Assembly: GCA_036518955.1 (NCBI GenBank)
Contig: DATDMG010000321.1
Coordinates: forward strand, 1 to 29,075
DNA from: DATDMG01 sp036518955
GTDB taxonomy: Bacteria; Actinomycetota; Actinomycetes; Actinomycetales; Kineosporiaceae
DNA: 29,075 bases
Direction of reading: 5' to 3'
Positions 8,723-16,917 of the stretch are shown here, piece by piece. Both the position numbers and the translations under genes were made by a program. Under the pieces are notes generated by a model. It saw only the letters and a list, made by a program, of their open reading frames with translations, did not search any database and was not told where the DNA came from. Every line of letters begins with the position of its first letter. Within the stretch, counting starts at the first letter, position 1.

Positions 8723-8743
8723 CGCCCCGATCCTTCCGGGGCG
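8723..8743 (+). terminator. GC-rich hairpin, possible U-less terminator
   Basis: CGCCCCG (8723-8729) pairs perfectly with CGGGGCG (8737-8743) around a 7-nt loop. No T-run follows. It is 320 bp beyond the last secreted gene and before the -10-like box of the next gene, so it could insulate the two units, but the distance makes this weak. Confidence 0.3.
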
Positions 8744-8774
8744 TGAGCAACAGTCGCTCTGCGTAGTTGTCTGG

Positions 8775-8780
8775 TAGCGT
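8775..8780 (+). promoter_or_regulatory. -10-like box upstream of the Nif3-like gene
   Basis: TAGCGT fits the actinobacterial TANNNT -10 pattern and lies 52 bases before the preferred GTG. No good -35 box is seen at the proper distance, which is common in this group. Confidence 0.3.
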
Positions 8781-8831
8781 AGGGTCGACGAAGTCGGGAT
8801 TTCACGCCGAGTTATCAGTAGGGTGCGGCCC

Positions 8832-10031
8832 GTGACCAGCGAACCTCGAGTCCCCACCGTGTCGGACGTCGTCCGCGTGATCGAGTCGATGTACGACCCG
8901 TCCTGGGCGCGGGACTGGGACGCCGTCGGGCTGGTCTGCGGCGACCCGCAGGCGCCGGTGCGCCGGGTCCTGCTCGCGGTGGACCCCGTGGACTCCGTGG
9001 TCGAGGAGGCGCTGACCTGGCACGCCGACCTCGTCCTCACCCACCACCCGTTGCTGCTGAGGCCCGTGCACGGGATGGCCGCGACCACGGCCAAGGGCCG
9101 GGTCCTGCACCGGCTGGTCCGCGGTGGCTGCGCTCTGTACACGGCGCACACGAACGCGGACGTCGCAGCCCGCGGCGTGTCGGACGCGCTGGCCCGGGTG
9201 CTCGGCCTCACCGACCTCGAGCCGCTGTCCGCGGACCCGCCGGACCCGATCGACAAGATCGTGGCCCATGTCCCGGCGTCCGACGCGGACAAGGTTGTCG
9301 ACGCGCTGGCCGCGGCCGGTGCCGGGGAGCTGGCGGAGTACTCCCGGGTCGCGTTCGTGGCGGACGCCGCGCTCACCCACGTTGCCGGGGCCGGGAGCGC
9401 CGGGGCCGGGAGCGCCGGGGCCGGGAGCGGCAGGGCCGGCGCCGAGACCGTCGAGCGGCGGCGCGTCGAGATGCTGCTGCCGCGGACGGCGCGCTCCGCC
9501 GTCGTCGGCGCGCTCCGGCTGGCCTTGTCCCGCAGCGACCCGGAGCCCGCCTTCGACGTGTACGAGGTGGCGGGCTGGTCCGCCCCCCGCGGCATCGGTC
9601 GGGTCGGCCGGCTCGCGGCACCGACCACGCTGCGCGAGTTCGCGCTGCTGGTCGCCGAGGCGCTGCCGGCCACCGCGCAGGGGGTCAGGATCGCCGGCGA
9701 GCCCACCGCCGAGGTCACCCGGGTCGCGGTGTGCGGCGGCGCCGGTGATGGCCTGCTGGCCGCCGTCCGGGCCTGCGGCGCCGACGTCTACGTGACGTCG
9801 GATCTCCGCCACCATCCGGTGAGCGAGGCCCGCGAGGAGGGTGTCGGCGGGCCGCCGTACCTGGTCGACGTCGCTCACTGGGCCAGCGAGTGGCCCTGGC
9901 TGGCCGGCGTCGGCAACCGGTTGCAGGGCGCGATGGAGAAGGCCGGCGCGCCCATCGAGGTCCACGTGAGCAACCGGTCGACCGACCCGTGGACGTTCCG
10001 GGTTCCCAGCCCGGGCGGCGTGGTCCGGTGA
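8832..10031 (+). CDS. Nif3-like dinuclear metal centre protein
   Basis: This 399-residue protein belongs to the Nif3/YbgI/YqfO family, which forms hexameric rings with a two-metal site; its cellular task is not settled, though GTP cyclohydrolase-like roles have been proposed. Visible metal-site motifs are THHPLLLR (His71, His72), HTNAD (Asp110), DLRHHPVSEA and, near the C-terminus, AHWASEW with the His/Glu pair. Between the two halves lies an extra domain (about 135-275), as in the long YqfO-type members, and in it a short Gly/Ala/Ser repeat. The GTG at 8832 is preferred because AGGG is 8 nt upstream; GTG 8823 is too close to that signal. The next two genes match its usual actinobacterial neighbours, although a terminator hairpin follows this one. 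Confidence 0.92.
   Translation: MTSEPRVPTVSDVVRVIESMYDPSWARDWDAVGLVCGDPQAPVRRVLLAVDPVDSVVEEALTWHADLVLTHHPLLLRPVHGMAATTAKGRVLHRLVRGGCALYTAHTNADVAARGVSDALARVLGLTDLEPLSADPPDPIDKIVAHVPASDADKVVDALAAAGAGELAEYSRVAFVADAALTHVAGAGSAGAGSAGAGSGRAGAETVERRRVEMLLPRTARSAVVGALRLALSRSDPEPAFDVYEVAGWSAPRGIGRVGRLAAPTTLREFALLVAEALPATAQGVRIAGEPTAEVTRVAVCGGAGDGLLAAVRACGADVYVTSDLRHHPVSEAREEGVGGPPYLVDVAHWASEWPWLAGVGNRLQGAMEKAGAPIEVHVSNRSTDPWTFRVPSPGGVVR
9384..9428 (+). repeat. Three exact 15-bp tandem repeats inside the Nif3-like gene
   Basis: The unit GCCGGGGCCGGGAGC occurs three times without a break, followed by a decayed fourth copy to about 9443. Being a multiple of three it adds five residues per unit (alternating Ala, Gly, Ser) to the inserted domain without breaking the frame. 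Confidence 0.9.
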
Positions 10032-10037
10032 GGCCCA

Positions 10038-10057
10038 CCGTCGGTACTCACCGACGG
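10038..10057 (+). terminator. Hairpin terminator after the Nif3-like gene
   Basis: CCGTCGGT (10038-10045) and ACCGACGG (10050-10057) form a perfect 8-bp stem with a 4-nt loop, starting 7 bases after the stop codon. No T-run follows, as is usual for actinobacterial hairpins. Position and perfection make this a good candidate. Confidence 0.6.
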
Positions 10058-10077
10058 CGACCATGCTCGGGGTGCGG

Positions 10078-10127
10078 ACCGCGTGGTGCCGTCAGCGCGT
10101 AGGGTGCCAGGGGCGGCACCACGCGGT
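10078..10127. promoter_or_regulatory. 14-bp perfect inverted repeat around a -10-like box
   Basis: ACCGCGTGGTGCCG (10078-10091) is exactly repeated in inverse at 10114-10127, with 22 bp between the arms. Inside that spacer is TAGGGT (10100-10105), a TANNNT-type -10 box, 66 bp before the zinc-ribbon gene. The structure could be a bipartite operator straddling a promoter, or a long RNA stem-loop in the leader or after the upstream terminator. Confidence 0.6.
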
Positions 10128-10171
10128 GCGGCAAACTCGCCCGAACCCGACGAGCCTTCCGGAGGTACCCC

Positions 10172-10912
10172 GTGGTCACCGCGGCGCCCCAGGACCAGTG
10201 GCGGTTGGTCGACGTCGCCGAGCACGACACCCGGCTGGGGCAGCTGGCGCATCGACGCCGCACGCTGGCCGAGCACGTGGAGGCCGAGCGGCTCGGCAAG
10301 CGGCTCGCCCAGTTGGGCGACGAACTCGTGGCCGCGCGGACCCGGGTCGCCGACGTCACCCGGGAGCTGGCCAAGGCCGAGGCGGACGTCGAGCTGGTCC
10401 GGCAGCGGGCGATCCGGGACAAGGCCCGGCTGGACGCCGGCCAGGGCGCGCCGCGGGACCTGCAGGCCCTGCAGCACGAGATCGAGTCGCTGGCGCAGCG
10501 GCAGTCGGTCCTGGAGGACGCCCAACTGGCGGTGATGGAGCGCCTGGAGGCCGCGGAGGGCGGGGTCCGCGCCCTGGAGGCCGAGCAGGAGCGGGCTGCT
10601 GCCGAGCAGGCCGAGGTGCTGGCCCGCCGGGACGCCGCCATCGCGGCCCTGGACGACGAGGTGGGCGCCGTCAGCCGGGCCCGTGCGGACGCCGTCTCCG
10701 GTCTCCCCGCCGACCTCGTCGCGCTGTACGAGAAGATCCGTGCCAGCAGCGGTACCGGCGCCGCCCGGCTCCGCGCCCGCCGCTGCGAAGGCTGCCGGAT
10801 CGAACTGAACGCCGTGGACCTGGGCCGCCTCCGGACGGCTCCCGAGGACGCCGTCCTGCGGTGCGAGGAGTGCGGCCGGATCCTCGTCCGCACCCCCGAC
10901 TCGGGCCTGTGA
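10172..10912 (+). CDS. Coiled-coil zinc-ribbon protein (Rv2229c-like)
   Basis: The 246-residue protein is mostly a long helical coiled coil (about 13-175), rich in Glu, Ala, Arg and Leu, followed by a C4 zinc ribbon with CEGC (Cys205, Cys208) and CEEC (Cys231, Cys234). This is the CT398/Rv2229c type, often paired with Nif3 and RNase H genes; proposed roles as an adaptor or nucleic-acid binder are unproven. GGAGG at 10161-10165 precedes the GTG by 6 bases. The stop codon overlaps the GTG of the following gene (GTGA), so the two are translationally coupled. Confidence 0.9.
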   Translation: MVTAAPQDQWRLVDVAEHDTRLGQLAHRRRTLAEHVEAERLGKRLAQLGDELVAARTRVADVTRELAKAEADVELVRQRAIRDKARLDAGQGAPRDLQALQHEIESLAQRQSVLEDAQLAVMERLEAAEGGVRALEAEQERAAAEQAEVLARRDAAIAALDDEVGAVSRARADAVSGLPADLVALYEKIRASSGTGAARLRARRCEGCRIELNAVDLGRLRTAPEDAVLRCEECGRILVRTPDSGL

Positions 10913-12249
10913 CGGGGGAGTCCGGCGGGCGCCGGTTCGTCGTCGAGGCGGACGGCGGGTCGAGAGGCAATCCCGGTCCCGCCGGTTACGGCGCGCTCGT
11001 CCTGGACGCCGGGACCGGAGAGCTCCTGGCCGAGACCGCCGAGTCCATCGGGCGGGCGACGAACAACGTGGCCGAGTACCGCGGGCTGATCGCGGGCCTG
11101 CAGGCGGCGGTCGCGATCGATCCGCGCTGCCGGGTCGAGGTGCGGATGGACTCCAAGCTGGTCGTGGAGCAGATGTCCGGCCGCTGGCAGATCAAGCACG
11201 ACGACCTGCGCGCGCTCGCGGCCCGGGCGCGGGGCGTGCTCCCGCCGTCCCGGGTGACCTACACCTGGATACCGCGGGCGGAGAACGCACGGGCGGACCG
11301 GCTCGCCAACGAGGCGATGGACGCCGCGGCCGCCGGCCGGGCCTGGTCGACGTCCACCCGACGGTCCGGGGCGGCAGGCTCCGGCGGTGCGGCCGCGACG
11401 TCGTCGGCGTCCGTCACGGCGGGCGCGTCGGCGATGTCCGTCACGGCGGGCGCGTCGTCCGGGTCAGGTGCGGCGACCACGTCGTCGGCCGCCCCCTCGC
11501 CGTCCGCCCCGCCGTCCCGGGGCCGGTCCCGGCGGCCGGACTCCGCGCGCGCTCCGCAGCCGGCGGATCCGGGCGAGCCGACCGTGCTGCTCCTGGTGCG
11601 GCACGGACGCACGCCGCTCACCGAGCAGCGCAGGTTCTCCGGCCGTGGTGGGGCTGATCCGCTGCTGACGGACTCCGGTCGAGCGGATGCCGCCCGCGTC
11701 GCCGACCTGCTGGCCACCCTCGTCGTGTCGACCCGGCGAGTCCCCGGGCACGGGTCGGTGGACGGCGCGGCCGCTCTGCCGGACGTCGGGCCGGTGACCG
11801 CGGTGGTCTGTTCACCGCTGGCGCGCACCCGGGAGACCGCCGCGATCGTCGCCGGGCGGCTCGGTCTGCCGGTGGCACCGGACGACGGGTGGTCGGAGGT
11901 GGGCTTCGGCGCGTGGGACGGCCTGACGTACGCGGAGGTCGCCGAGCGCTGGCCGGCGGAGCTTCGCGCCTGGCAGGGCTCGACCACCGCGGCTCCGCCG
12001 GGTGGGGAGTCGCTGGACGAGCACGTCGTCCGGGTTCGCGCGGCGCGTGCCCGCCTGGTGTCCGAGCATGCCGGGCGGACGGTCGCCGTGGTCACCCACG
12101 TGACGCCGGTCCGGGTCGCGGTCGCCGAGGCCCTGGACGCCGGCCCGGCGGCTCTCTGGCGCACCCGGGTCAGTCCGTGCTCGGTGAGCGCGATCCGTTA
12201 CTGGAGTGACGGCGGGGCGGAGGTCGTGGCGGTGAATCGGATCCCTTGA
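10909..12249 (+). CDS. Bifunctional RNase HI / histidine phosphatase (CobC-like), Rv2228c type
   Basis: This 446-residue fusion has two enzymes. Residues 8-140 are RNase HI, which cuts the RNA strand of RNA-DNA hybrids: Asp15 in ADGGSRGNPGP, Glu56 in NNVAEYRGL, Asp81 in RMDSKL and Asp130 in ARADRLANEA give the DEDD site. A low-complexity Ser/Ala/Gly/Pro linker (141-222) follows. Residues 225-446 are a histidine phosphatase resembling alpha-ribazole phosphatase, with the nucleophile in RHGRT (His232), an SPLARTRET motif, Glu330 and THVTPVR (His397). The phosphatase part may act in cobalamin salvage or on other phosphoesters. The GTG start overlaps the previous stop by 4 bp. A 22-bp direct repeat lies in the linker. 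Confidence 0.93.
   Translation: MTGESGGRRFVVEADGGSRGNPGPAGYGALVLDAGTGELLAETAESIGRATNNVAEYRGLIAGLQAAVAIDPRCRVEVRMDSKLVVEQMSGRWQIKHDDLRALAARARGVLPPSRVTYTWIPRAENARADRLANEAMDAAAAGRAWSTSTRRSGAAGSGGAAATSSASVTAGASAMSVTAGASSGSGAATTSSAAPSPSAPPSRGRSRRPDSARAPQPADPGEPTVLLLVRHGRTPLTEQRRFSGRGGADPLLTDSGRADAARVADLLATLVVSTRRVPGHGSVDGAAALPDVGPVTAVVCSPLARTRETAAIVAGRLGLPVAPDDGWSEVGFGAWDGLTYAEVAERWPAELRAWQGSTTAAPPGGESLDEHVVRVRAARARLVSEHAGRTVAVVTHVTPVRVAVAEALDAGPAALWRTRVSPCSVSAIRYWSDGGAEVVAVNRIP
11409..11457 (+). repeat. 22-bp direct repeat in the RNase H / phosphatase linker
   Basis: An identical 22-bp segment occurs at 11409-11430 and 11436-11457 (27-bp period, in frame). It encodes SVTAGAS twice in the disordered linker, so the linker length is probably changeable by slippage. 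Confidence 0.85.
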
Positions 12250-12594
12250 GCACCGAATGGTGATGAGCCTCGGCCAGGGTCAGCCGCTCGGTGTCAGGTT
12301 CTCGGTCGGGGACGGCCGGGCGCACCGAATCCTGGGAGGCTCCTGGGTGCATCACCGGTCGTTCCGGACGACTGTGTCCCGACCTGCGCTTTGATCGCCA
12401 CTTAACGTGGACGCTCGCACGTTCTGTCACGACTCTCGTCGCGGACGCCTGATCGTTGCGCCAAGAGTTGTCTCAATCTCCCTCGGAAACGGGGAACTTC
12501 TCCTACCTTTAGCGTCCGGCGGCGCGTTCTCGAGGAGCGTCTGACGGGCCTGGGGCCGCCGGGCTCTCAGCGAGGATGAGAGGGGGGCGCGGCG
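12250..12594. other. Intergenic region before the acetate-symporter operon
   Basis: No gene is seen in these 345 bp. Downstream of the RNase H gene there is only a short CACC-GAAT-GGTG stem. The last 100 bp hold a possible ECF-type promoter (12493-12516). An AGAGGGGGG purine run shortly before 12595 serves as ribosome binding site for the DUF485 gene. Confidence 0.5.
12493..12516 (+). promoter_or_regulatory. Possible ECF-sigma promoter of the DUF485-actP operon
   Basis: GGGGAACT (GGAAC at 12493-12497) is followed after 15 bp by CGTC (12513-12516). GGAAC with CGTC/CGTT about 15-17 bp later is the usual pattern of ECF sigma factors of the SigE group. The DUF485 start is about 75 bp downstream. 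The spacing is at the short end, so this is tentative. Confidence 0.35.
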
Positions 12595-12932
12595 ATGCCG
12601 TTGCACCGGACCGACCCTGAGCCGGTGGTCACCTATGAGGGTGTTCGCTCCAGCAGGGAGTTCGGAGAGATCCATCGTCGATTCCGGCGATTCGCACTCC
12701 CGACCGTGCTGGGGGTTCTTGGCTGGTACTTCCTGTACGTCGTGCTGGCGGCGTTCTTCCCGGACCTGATGGCCGTCCGCGTGGTGGGGGAGATCAATAT
12801 CGGGCTGTGCTTCGGCGCCCTGCAGTTCGTCTCCACCTTCGCCGTTACGGCGCTCTACCTGCGGTGGGCGCGGACGAGCCTTGATCCCATGGTCGACCAG
12901 TTGCGCGGCCGCTTGGAGCGGGGAGGCCTTCG

Positions 12933-12936
<4 letters not shown>
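12595..12936 (+). CDS. DUF485 membrane protein, ActP partner
   Basis: This 113-residue protein has two predicted membrane segments (about 33-56 and 66-90) flanked by basic residues, the YjcH/DUF485 pattern. Such proteins are nearly always encoded just before an ActP-type acetate symporter, as here, and probably help its assembly or activity, although the mechanism is unknown. The ATG follows a long purine-rich run (AGAGGGGGG). Its stop overlaps the GTG of the symporter gene (GTGA), so translation is coupled. Confidence 0.9.
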
Positions 12937-14585
<1,649 letters not shown>

Positions 14586-14620
14586 TCTACGTCTTCGAAC
14601 CGGAGGGGAGGGGGACTCCG

Positions 14621-15340
14621 ATGGCGAGCCACCCCGGGCGGTCGCAGCCGAGCGGCCTCCAGGACGTCGGTACCGACGTCCTGGACCTGCTCGCCACCTG
14701 TACCGGCGAGCTCGCGCAGCAGCGTCAGGAACTCGTCCTGACCCTGCACCAGCGTTTGCTCGAACTAGCGCCCAGCGTGATCCGGACGGTGGCCAGCGGG
14801 CGGCCGATGTGCCGTCGGCTGGTCTCCGCCGTGCTGTACGCGTCGGGCGCCGGGACGGGGTTCCCGCCGGACGACGCGGCTGCCGTCGTCCGGCGCGCCG
14901 GGATGGACAACTACCGCGAGGGGTTCTCCACCGCGGAGTACAGCGCGGTGACCCACGCGATGCTGCACGCTGTGCGCGGCGTCTACACCGGCGAGTGGGC
15001 CAGCGCCCTGAGCTCCGCCTGGGTGGAGTACCTGCTGTGGTTCCGGTCCGAGTTGCTGGCCGGTGCGGAGGCGCAGGAGGTGCTCGCGGCGGCCGAGGCG
15101 GCCCGGTCGGGGGCGCCTGAGAACGCGCTCGCGGACGGCTGGGACCAGGCGCCCCGGGCCTCGTCGCGGCCCGGCGGGCGGAACGGGCGGGACCGCGCCG
15201 CAGGGCCGCCCAGCCTGCCCCGGTCCGCGATCCTCGACGACGACCTGGACGACGACCTGGACGACGAGGACGAGCCGGGCTTCACCGGTCTCATGTCGTC
15301 GATGACCCTGGACTCTCGCCGGGACAAGCGTGCCCGCTGA
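14621..15340 (+). CDS. Globin-like protein without the usual proximal His
   Basis: This is a 239-residue soluble protein. Residues about 35-150 follow the flavohaemoglobin/single-domain globin pattern: LHQRLLELAPSVI (helix A/B), REGFSTAEYSAVTHAML (helix F-G region) and SAWVEYLLWF (helix H). At the position of the haem-binding His in the KHVSL-type motif this protein has Asn97 (next to Tyr98), so ordinary haem ligation is doubtful. The tail (155-239) is disordered, with a DDDLDDDLDDEDE acidic cluster. I prefer the ATG at 14621, 6 nt after a strong GGAGGGGAGGGGG; an ATG at 14582 overlapping the actP stop would add 13 residues. Assignment rests on pattern by eye; an all-helical sensor-like protein is the alternative. 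Confidence 0.65.
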   Translation: MASHPGRSQPSGLQDVGTDVLDLLATCTGELAQQRQELVLTLHQRLLELAPSVIRTVASGRPMCRRLVSAVLYASGAGTGFPPDDAAAVVRRAGMDNYREGFSTAEYSAVTHAMLHAVRGVYTGEWASALSSAWVEYLLWFRSELLAGAEAQEVLAAAEAARSGAPENALADGWDQAPRASSRPGGRNGRDRAAGPPSLPRSAILDDDLDDDLDDEDEPGFTGLMSSMTLDSRRDKRAR

Positions 15341-15342
15341 CC

Positions 15343-15378
15343 CACCGCCGGTTCGTCACCGCCGGTTCGTCACCGCCG
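15343..15378. repeat. 14-bp tandem repeat between convergent genes
   Basis: CACCGCCGGTTCGT occurs at 15343-15356 and 15357-15370, followed by eight bases of a third copy. It begins two bases after the globin-like stop and ends before the gabT stop. No hairpin terminator is evident. Confidence 0.85.
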
Positions 15379-15399
15379 CGAGGCCGACACCTGCCGTGA

Positions 15400-16773
15400 T
15401 CATGGATGGGTTTCGGCGAAGGCCTCGGCCACCAGGTCCAGTCCTTCGGTGAGAAGGTCGTCGCCGATCACCAGCGGCGGCAGGAGGCGCAGCACGTTGC
15501 CGTAGGTGCCGCAGGTCAGCGTGACCAGCCCGCGGCGGTGGCAGGCGGCGCTCACCCGGCCGGTGAGCGCCGCGTCCGGGATCGTCGTCCCGGGGCGCAC
15601 CAGCTCGACGGCCAGCATCGCGCCGCGCCCGCGGACGTCGCCGATCGTCCGGTACCGCTCGGCGAGATCCCGCAGCCGGGGCAGCATCACGGACTCGATC
15701 CGGCGGGCCGCGCCGACCAGGTCGGCCTGCTCGATGGTGGCGATCGCCCCGAGGGCGGCGGCGCAGGCGAGCGGGTTGCCCCCGTAGGTCCCGCCGAGGC
15801 CGCCGCTGTGGATCGAGTCCATCACGTCGGCGCGCCCGGTGACACCCGCCAGCGGCAGCCCGCCGGCGATCCCCTTCGCCGTCGTCACCAGGTCCGGGAC
15901 GACGCCCTCGTGCTCGCAGGCGAACATCGCGCCGGTCCGGGCGAAACCGCTCTGCACCTCGTCGGCGACGAACAGCACGCCGTGGTCCGCGCACCAGTCG
16001 GCGAGGGCGGGCAGGAACCCGGACGCGGGGACGACGAACCCACCCTCCCCCTGGACGGGTTCGATGACGACGGCGGCCGTCCGATCGGCACCCACCTGCT
16101 TCTCGATGACCGTGATCGCCCGAGCCGCGGCGTCCGCGCCGGTGATGGGTGCCGGCTCCCGGAACGGGTAGGACATCGGGGCCCGGTACACGTCGCCCGC
16201 GAACGGCCCGAACCCGTCCTTGTACGGCATGTTCTTGGCGGTCATCGCCATCGTCAGGTTCGTGCGGCCGTGGTAGGCGTGGTCGAAGACGACGACGGCG
16301 TCCCGACGGGTGAACCGGCGTGCGATCTTGACCGCGTTCTCCACCGCCTCCGCGCCTGAGTTGAACAGTGCCGACCGCTTCTCGTGGCTCCCCGGCGTCA
16401 GCCGGTTGAGCGCCTCGCAGACCTCCACGTACCCGGGGTACGGGGTGACCATGAAGCAGGTGTGGGTGAAGGCGGCGACCTGCTCCCGGACCCGGGCGAC
16501 AACCTCCGCGGCGGCGTTCCCGACGCTGGTCACGGCGATGCCGGACCCGAAGTCGATCAGTTGGTTCCCGTCGACGTCGACCAGGATGCCGCCGCCCGCC
16601 CGCTGCACGTAGACGGGCAGGGTGACCCCGACGCCGGCGGCGACCGCCGCCGTCTTGCGGGACTGCAGGGCGAGGGACCGCGGTCCGGGCACCTCGGTGA
16701 CCAGGCGGCGGCGCTGCTCGACCCCGGTCTCGAGGCCGACGGGGGCGATCCCGGAGCGGAGGGTGTCGGTCAT
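15400..16773 (-). CDS. gabT: 4-aminobutyrate--2-oxoglutarate aminotransferase
   Basis: The 457-residue enzyme is a class III PLP aminotransferase of the GabT group. It moves the amino group of GABA to 2-oxoglutarate, giving succinate semialdehyde and glutamate. Visible features are the NSGAEAVENAVKIAR phosphate-binding region (138-152), HAYHGRT (165-171), EPVQGEGG (238-245), DEVQ with Asp271 and the PLP lysine in TTAKGIAGG (Lys300). The ATG has GGGAG 6 nt upstream. It is divergent from a PucR-type regulator; in Corynebacterium glutamicum a PucR-type protein (GabR) controls the gabTDP operon, so control by the neighbour is likely. No succinate-semialdehyde dehydrogenase is in the window. Closely related ornithine or diaminobutyrate aminotransferases are less likely. 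Confidence 0.93.
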   Translation of the reverse strand: MTDTLRSGIAPVGLETGVEQRRRLVTEVPGPRSLALQSRKTAAVAAGVGVTLPVYVQRAGGGILVDVDGNQLIDFGSGIAVTSVGNAAAEVVARVREQVAAFTHTCFMVTPYPGYVEVCEALNRLTPGSHEKRSALFNSGAEAVENAVKIARRFTRRDAVVVFDHAYHGRTNLTMAMTAKNMPYKDGFGPFAGDVYRAPMSYPFREPAPITGADAAARAITVIEKQVGADRTAAVVIEPVQGEGGFVVPASGFLPALADWCADHGVLFVADEVQSGFARTGAMFACEHEGVVPDLVTTAKGIAGGLPLAGVTGRADVMDSIHSGGLGGTYGGNPLACAAALGAIATIEQADLVGAARRIESVMLPRLRDLAERYRTIGDVRGRGAMLAVELVRPGTTIPDAALTGRVSAACHRRGLVTLTCGTYGNVLRLLPPLVIGDDLLTEGLDLVAEAFAETHP

Positions 16774-16817
16774 CGGGACTCCCGGGGGTGGCAGGATGGG
16801 CGCTGGCGGCGGCATCC

Positions 16818-16823
16818 ACGCTA
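16818..16823 (-). promoter_or_regulatory. -10-like box of gabT
   Basis: On the minus strand this reads TAGCGT, a TANNNT-type -10 box 44 bp upstream of the gabT ATG. No convincing -35 box is seen, which suits a promoter that needs an activator. The palindrome at 16891-16917 lies about 80 bp upstream. Confidence 0.3.
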
Positions 16824-16890
16824 CTGGCCGGGCTGCGGGCCGGGGGTGTCCCGGGGGGCGATCCCTGCACCTGTCCATCGCCCTCGGGGC

Positions 16891-16917
16891 GCCACTCCGG
16901 CACACTGCCGGAGTGGC
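16891..16917. promoter_or_regulatory. Perfect 12-3-12 palindrome over the pucR start codon
   Basis: GCCACTCCGGCA (16891-16902) and its exact inverse TGCCGGAGTGGC (16906-16917) flank three bases. The right arm contains the GTG start of the PucR-type gene (16913-16915), and the site lies in the 139-bp gabT-pucR divergent region. The position suggests an operator for autorepression and perhaps gabT activation. Confidence 0.65.

Larger units (their letters stand above)
8401..8831. other. Intergenic region, G-rich, no gene seen
   Basis: This 431-bp stretch lies between the secreted-protein run and the Nif3-like gene. No reading frame in it looks like a real protein. The plus strand is strongly G-biased at about 8576-8690, with several runs of three to six G. 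It contains two odd palindromes (8612-8649), a GC-rich hairpin (8723-8743) and a -10-like TAGCGT (8775-8780), each listed separately. It probably marks the border between an accessory segment and conserved genes. Confidence 0.5.

Noticed and set aside
10032..10171. Possible RNase P RNA or other structured RNA near the RNase H gene
   Set aside because: Only two hairpins in 140 bp are present, and the conserved GAGGAAAGTCC segment of RNase P RNA is absent.
10063..10908. In-frame upstream extension of the RNase H gene
   Set aside because: The extension is Arg/Gly/Pro-rich and overlaps the zinc-ribbon gene; the GTGA overlap at 10909 gives the proper RNase HI N-terminus.
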